The notes under the pieces were generated by a model. That model saw nothing but the letters and a program-made list of their open reading frames with translations. It ran no database searches and was not told the origin of the DNA. From contig WJKQ01000062.1 of assembly GCA_014728975.1 (NCBI GenBank), positions 1 to 26,389 of the forward strand: 26,389 nucleotides of DNA, given 5' to 3'. Source of the DNA: Candidatus Peregrinibacteria bacterium. GTDB taxonomy: Bacteria > Patescibacteriota > Gracilibacteria > UBA1369 > LOWO2-01-FULL-3. Below, in pieces: positions 22,083 through 26,389 of the stretch (the first letter of the stretch is position 1; every line of letters begins with the position of its first letter). Made by a program: the position numbers and the translations under genes.

Positions 22083-23351
22083 TTATTTTAAAGAAGCTTT
22101 TTTAAAAACATCTTTAACCTGAGCCTGCCAGTCTTTTACGTCTGGTGAACTGGCTTTTCCGACATACGACTTTCTGAGTATTCTTAAAAAAGGAAGTTTT
22201 CGGATTGCGTATTGATAGGGTGAATGTCTTAACTCTCTTTTATCTTTATAACACGGATCTTTTACAAAATTTAATATTACAAGGGCCTGATCGATTTCTC
22301 TGATTTTGTCCTCGACTTTCTCTGTAGGATTCCCCTGTTCCATAATTATTTTGAAAAAATATGTGTCGTGAGTGCTTAAATCATTTTCTTCGTTTTCAAT
22401 TCCCCCTTCCTGCCATCTCGGCAAAATTGAAAAAGCTACTACATTTTTTGAAGGGATTGTAAACATAGTCCACTTTATAAAACTTCCTTTGACAGCTTCA
22501 TCTTTTGCAATAGCATAAAAAACGCCGTATTCATCAGTGAGATCACGCAGTAGTTTGGTTTTTTCAGCAAATTTTTTATCCTCAAATATAAATTCATCGA
22601 CTGCGTCAGCCAGTTCTTTATCGATCTTTTGGATATCTTTAAGACTTACAGCTTTTCCTCCTTTCATCTTATACGCCAGTTTTAAAAGAGTCATCGCATG
22701 AAAATAAGGGAAAATCTCTTTGAGCGCATCATTAACAATTTTTTCATACATTCCTCCAAGAAGATCATTTATTTTTTCATGGAAAAGATCAAAATCATTC
22801 CCCAGTTTTGAAAATATGATCGTAGTTCCTTCATCCAATACGACTTTGAGTGTATATTCGTCTTCATCAAATTCATGAAAATTAACAAAATCATAATGAA
22901 TGGCAAAGGCATCCTGATCCGGAGGAACAGTCACGATACTTCTTTCATAAAGTTTAAATTTCGCGGTTCCTTTATTAATAAGTCTGCCAAACTTGCTTAG
23001 TCTCTGAAAATCTCCTTCAAATTCGGCCTTCAATTTACCTCCTTTCATAAAAAGAGCATCCAGCAAAAACTCGTTTCTCGCTTTATATAGATCAATTAAA
23101 AGCTGATCAAAAAGCGTCCCCGCTTCAAGAAGAACATATTTTTCCTTTGTGAATGTAATAAAAAATATTTTATTGTTTCTGTAATAAAATTCTTTAATTT
23201 CGGAAAAGTTAATTAATTCTCCTTTATCTGAAGCGCCTTTTCCTTTTAGCCTGAAGCCTTTTGAGTATATGATAATTTCTCCTTCTTTATCAAGGAGAAT
23301 CTTATTTGAGAAGCTGGTTTTTTGATAACGTAAGTTATAAGAGACTTCCAT
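22083..23351 (-). CDS. Conserved-looking protein of unknown function
   Basis: A 422-residue soluble protein that I cannot assign. The N-terminal 90 residues are beta-rich and alternate short strands (EIIIYSKGFRLKGKG, KIFFITFTKEKYVLLEAG), reminiscent of a PH-like or GRAM-like barrel. A second beta-rich part follows (GTAKFKLYERSIVTVPPDQD, TLKVVLDEGTTIIFSK), then a helical core (residues about 195-290) and a basic C-terminus (KDKRELRHSPYQYAIRKLPF). No signal peptide, membrane segment or Cys motif. The layout suggests a scaffold or regulatory protein. It starts at ATG 23349-23351 with no Shine-Dalgarno motif. Confidence 0.65.
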   Translation of the reverse strand: MEVSYNLRYQKTSFSNKILLDKEGEIIIYSKGFRLKGKGASDKGELINFSEIKEFYYRNNKIFFITFTKEKYVLLEAGTLFDQLLIDLYKARNEFLLDALFMKGGKLKAEFEGDFQRLSKFGRLINKGTAKFKLYERSIVTVPPDQDAFAIHYDFVNFHEFDEDEYTLKVVLDEGTTIIFSKLGNDFDLFHEKINDLLGGMYEKIVNDALKEIFPYFHAMTLLKLAYKMKGGKAVSLKDIQKIDKELADAVDEFIFEDKKFAEKTKLLRDLTDEYGVFYAIAKDEAVKGSFIKWTMFTIPSKNVVAFSILPRWQEGGIENEENDLSTHDTYFFKIIMEQGNPTEKVEDKIREIDQALVILNFVKDPCYKDKRELRHSPYQYAIRKLPFLRILRKSYVGKASSPDVKDWQAQVKDVFKKASLK

Positions 23352-23434
23352 TTAATTCGGAAACCAAAAATGAAATGAAAAGAAATTTGAAAGTTACTAA
23401 AAAACACTTTAACAAAAAAAACATACTTTGTAAA

Positions 23435-23457
23435 GGACTTTTCTCTTGAGAAAGTCC
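23435..23457. repeat. Hairpin in the divergent gap before the amidase gene
   Basis: GGACTTTT (23435-23442) pairs with GAAAGTCC (23450-23457), including one G.U pair, around a 7-nt loop. It lies just upstream of the -35 box of the amidase gene and has no T-run after it. It could be an operator for the divergent pair. Confidence 0.35.
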
Positions 23458-23464
23458 GGGATTA

Positions 23465-23493
23465 TTGATAAGAAAGCAAAAAAGTGATACAAT
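23465..23493 (+). promoter_or_regulatory. Sigma70 promoter of the amidase-SpoIID gene
   Basis: TTGATA (23465-23470), an exact 17-bp spacer, and TACAAT (23488-23493) preceded by TGA, an extended -10. The ATG at 23522 is 28 nt downstream of the -10 box. Confidence 0.7.
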
Positions 23494-23521
23494 TTACAGA
23501 ATTATTCGTATAAATATTTAC

Positions 23522-26389
23522 ATGGAATTTTTCAAAAAAACAGCAATAGGAATTTTGGGCGGAGTGTTTTTAATCATGCTGTGTATTATTGGAGCGTTAA
23601 ATTTGGAAAATCTGACGAAAACGAAGGCGTTAACAATAAATCATAAATCTGTAATATCGATAAATTCAAGAAAAACGGCATATGAACCGATGTTGATTGC
23701 TCCATATAAAGAAATGGACATTTTTATTTCGGAGGAAGAAACCCCGGGCTTTAATTTTACATCTGTGGGAGGAACATGGGAGGAAATTACGCCCGAAGGA
23801 ACAAACGTAGAAGCCGAAGTTCGGTTTAAGGTAGAGGATAAATGGACGGAATGGCTTGCTCTTGAAGAGGAGGAAGATCTTGTAGAAGGAAAAAAATACG
23901 CACTGGCTTCCAGCAATCCCGCAGATTCAATGCAGTATAAATTTTTTATGTATGGAGACGAAGTTTCAACTCCAAAAGTAAATAATGTTGAATGGACATT
24001 TATAAAATCAGGAAAAGAGATAATAGTTGACGAACCCCCAAAACCGCAATATTCCTCTTTTTCAAATTCTTCCAATACTTATACTACTCTGACATCAAAT
24101 AACTTGGGAACAATAAAAAGAAGCGGTTGGGGAGCGGATGAAGCTTACAGATATCTTGAAAACAACGATTCGGATCCTGTTCTTATCAATATATCGAATG
24201 AAACATATGAAAAATTCAAAGACGAGCTTACATATTCAAGAGTGGTCGAAAAAGATGAAAACGGTAAAGAATATAAATGGTCTTTGCAATACCCTGAAAA
24301 AGTAAAAAAATTCATTATTCATCATACGGCCTCAACCAAAAATCTTGACGATCCCTCACAGGCGATCAGGGATATTTATTATTATCATTCGGTAACAAAA
24401 GGATGGGGGGATATCGGATACAATTATATTATTGATAGAAATGGAAAAATTTATGAAGGACGTTATGGAGGAGAAGGAGTTATAGGAGCACACGCCGGAA
24501 TCGCAAATAACGGATCGATAGGGATTGCGGTATTGGGAAGTTATGAAAATGAAAAAGTACCGCAAAATGTCATTTCTGCTATCAGTAAATTAATTTCACA
24601 AAAATCAAAAATCCATAACATTGATCCGCAGGCATATTCTTTATTTAGAGGACAAATGCTTCCGAACGTAATCGGTCATAAGGACGTAATGAATACTACC
24701 TGCCCCGGTGCTTACCTATACGAAAAACTTCCGGTTATAAGATCTTTATCTGCGAACAGCTTTACATATGAAAAAGAAAAATTTGTTAAAGACTTTGATT
24801 ATCAGGACAGGTCTGAAGTCTATTATTTGGAATTAAGACCCGGTGAAACCGTTGAAGTGACCATAAAACTTGAAAATATCGGGAAAAAAAGCTGGGACAG
24901 CAATACTTTTATAGTGGTTGACAGCAATCCCGAATTTGAAAATTTGATTTCATTCCCGGGATCCGATCCGGTTAAATTGGCAATGATTGAGGGAAATAAT
25001 GTAGAGCCCGGAGAGACGGGTACATTCAGATTCAATATCAAAGGAGGCAAAAAAAGTGGAATAATAAATATGAATATTGCTCCGCTCATGAACGGAACAA
25101 ATAAAAGTAGAGATTATATCGTTGTCCCCGTTGCAGTTCAGCAGACCGATTTTAAATATGAATTTATAGATAGTAAATACCCTCCAAAAAGTATGGGAGG
25201 AGGTCAGGAGTTTACAGGTTGGGTAAAATTAAAAAATACCGGCAACATAACCTGGAACAGGACCGGAGAAAATACTGTTTTATTGGGAACGGATCATGAG
25301 CAGGACAGAAACAGTAAATTTATTTCCCCACATTCCCCTTCGAATACCAGGATCGGATATCTGGAGGAGGATCATGTAAAACCCGGAGAAATCGGAACTT
25401 TTTCAATCAATTTAAAAGCTCCTGATCAACCCGGATATTATAAAGAATATTTCACTCCGGTCGTGGAAGGAGTTACATGGATGAGCGATACCGGAATGTA
25501 TTTTGAAACAACGGTTTACGGAGATCTGTACGCCTCCAGTGTTGAAAAAGTTGAGGCGAGTTCCGAATGGCAGCAGGGCAAAAAATATCTGATTAGAATC
25601 AAGCTCAGAAATCTTGGACAAAAATCATGGACAAAAAATAATTTAAAGGTGGTTTTTTTGAAAGAAACTGACCTTGAAATTACAGATACACAGCTTCTTT
25701 CAGATGAAGTAAAACCCGGAGAAACGGGGATAATAACTTTCATTGCAAAAACAGCCGATAACGAAGAACTGGAACGTAAACCTCTTTTGGTCAGGCCGAT
25801 GATTAATGGCAGCCATCTTTTGGAAAGACCGATTTATGTTTATTATAAAGTTATAGAAAATAAACAGCTGAAAGATCTTAAACAGTTGCAGAAAAAATGG
25901 AGCACTCAAACTAAAAGCATAAACTTAACTTCAGAAAACGAAGAAAACATAAGAGTCAAATTAAGCTTTTCAGGAAATCCACAAATTACTGCCAATGGTT
26001 CTTATGAGATCTACAGCGGTACTGATCATCTCGCCACTCTAAGCGCGGGAGAAATCGCTGAAGTAAAATTGGAAAACCAAAAATATCAAGTGGAAACCCC
26101 AAAAGGCACCTTTGAAAAAGATTATCCGATACGCTTTATTCCAAAAAACGCGGCAATTTTAAAAATAAACAATTACGAGAAATATTCTTCCTGGGATTCA
26201 TCATATAAAGATAATCAATTTAGAGGTAATCTCGAAATCCATAATATTAATGGAGATCCTGTTGCGATTAACGAATTGCCGTTGGAAGAATATTTAAAAG
26301 GACTGGCGGAAGTTCCAAATTCAGAAGAATACGAAAAAATTAAAGCAATTATTGTAGCGGCGCGTTCTTACGCAAAATATTATATGGAT
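23522..26389 (+). CDS. Cell-wall amidase_2 / NBR1-like Ig / SpoIID fusion (3' end outside window)
   Basis: The frame from ATG 23522 is open for 956 codons to the window edge. Residues about 6-26 are a membrane anchor or signal. Residues about 200-400 are a zinc amidase (PGRP/amidase_2): SGWGADEAY, FIIHHTAS (His267), GYNYIIDRNGKIYEGR, HAGIANNGSIGIAVLGSY, and GHKDVMNTTCPG (His386, Cys394; the 8-residue spacing matches T7 lysozyme). Three NBR1-like Ig modules follow, at about 430-540, 545-660 and 665-780, marked by PGE-x-G/V turns and NxGxxxW. From about 800 a SpoIID domain begins (INELPLEEYLKGLAEVP, then AIIVAARSYAKYY), with likely catalytic Glu930. Amidase activity strips peptides from glycan and SpoIID cleaves stripped glycan, so the two activities should act in sequence. 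The end of SpoIID is not in the window. Confidence 0.9.
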   Translation, partial: MEFFKKTAIGILGGVFLIMLCIIGALNLENLTKTKALTINHKSVISINSRKTAYEPMLIAPYKEMDIFISEEETPGFNFTSVGGTWEEITPEGTNVEAEVRFKVEDKWTEWLALEEEEDLVEGKKYALASSNPADSMQYKFFMYGDEVSTPKVNNVEWTFIKSGKEIIVDEPPKPQYSSFSNSSNTYTTLTSNNLGTIKRSGWGADEAYRYLENNDSDPVLINISNETYEKFKDELTYSRVVEKDENGKEYKWSLQYPEKVKKFIIHHTASTKNLDDPSQAIRDIYYYHSVTKGWGDIGYNYIIDRNGKIYEGRYGGEGVIGAHAGIANNGSIGIAVLGSYENEKVPQNVISAISKLISQKSKIHNIDPQAYSLFRGQMLPNVIGHKDVMNTTCPGAYLYEKLPVIRSLSANSFTYEKEKFVKDFDYQDRSEVYYLELRPGETVEVTIKLENIGKKSWDSNTFIVVDSNPEFENLISFPGSDPVKLAMIEGNNVEPGETGTFRFNIKGGKKSGIINMNIAPLMNGTNKSRDYIVVPVAVQQTDFKYEFIDSKYPPKSMGGGQEFTGWVKLKNTGNITWNRTGENTVLLGTDHEQDRNSKFISPHSPSNTRIGYLEEDHVKPGEIGTFSINLKAPDQPGYYKEYFTPVVEGVTWMSDTGMYFETTVYGDLYASSVEKVEASSEWQQGKKYLIRIKLRNLGQKSWTKNNLKVVFLKETDLEITDTQLLSDEVKPGETGIITFIAKTADNEELERKPLLVRPMINGSHLLERPIYVYYKVIENKQLKDLKQLQKKWSTQTKSINLTSENEENIRVKLSFSGNPQITANGSYEIYSGTDHLATLSAGEIAEVKLENQKYQVETPKGTFEKDYPIRFIPKNAAILKINNYEKYSSWDSSYKDNQFRGNLEIHNINGDPVAINELPLEEYLKGLAEVPNSEEYEKIKAIIVAARSYAKYYMD

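Noticed and set aside
23435..23457. Hairpin as an intrinsic terminator
   Set aside because: There is no T-run on either side, and it lies upstream of both divergent genes.
1..26389. tRNA, rRNA, CRISPR arrays, replication origin
   Set aside because: I looked in all gaps and saw no cloverleaf, rRNA-like sequence, regularly spaced repeats or DnaA-box cluster; short RNAs could be missed by eye.

Overview
The window looks like a compact, AT-rich genome of an uncultivated bacterium of the candidate phyla radiation. A Peregrinibacteria/Gracilibacteria-like relative is my best guess, but this is inference from gene content, not a marker gene. Pointers are an SLH-domain surface protein, a GerMN/Gmad2 lipoprotein, a MEMO-CapA fusion, a cysteine-rich zinc-ribbon family seen in such genomes, very tight gene packing, and short A-rich leaders without Shine-Dalgarno motifs. 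UGA ends several genes (bases 631-633, FeoA, the CapA-like gene), so the UGA=Gly code of some Gracilibacteria does not apply. I see no rRNA, tRNA or CRISPR array.

Bases 1-4100 are an accessory region. A 5'-truncated DUF488 gene overlaps a partner gene of unknown function. Next come a GC-rich island (about 63% G+C) with a long hairpin, a remnant of a serine recombinase, and a broken copy of the cysteine-rich family (an in-frame TAG plus a deletion of about 300 codons relative to the intact copy at 19603-21213). An orphan gene on the minus strand follows, then an ORF6N-domain gene cut short by a previously unlabelled 405-bp inverted-repeat element (3502-3906) that resembles a MITE.

Bases 4189-11150 carry a metal and redox block. 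FeoA-FeoB (ferrous iron uptake) is on the plus strand. It converges on a minus-strand operon of a metallo-beta-lactamase-fold hydrolase, a permease split into two genes, and a NifX/NifB-type cofactor-binding protein. Upstream on the same strand lie a GerMN lipoprotein, an N-formylglutamate amidohydrolase-like enzyme and a glutamate-cysteine ligase-like enzyme.

Bases 11279-16002 are surface and membrane genes: a secreted three-SLH-domain protein with a Glu/Pro-rich stalk, a DUF1624 membrane acyltransferase next to it, a small membrane protein, and a CPA2-type cation/proton antiporter. Bases 15999-23351 hold a beta-CASP RNase, a MEMO-CapA fusion, a glutaredoxin, the intact cysteine-rich zinc-ribbon protein, RNase HI, thioredoxin and a conserved protein of unknown function. 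The window ends inside a large cell-wall enzyme (23522 to beyond 26389) that joins a membrane anchor, an amidase_2/PGRP domain, three NBR1-like Ig domains and a SpoIID domain in one chain.

Two genome-wide habits are visible. All five convergent gene pairs are separated by 8 bp or less, and three share a 4-bp palindrome (TTAA, TTAA, CTAG) that supplies both stop codons. Promoters are close to sigma70 consensus, often with an extended -10 (TGnTATAAT), and lie only about 14-30 nt upstream of the start codon.
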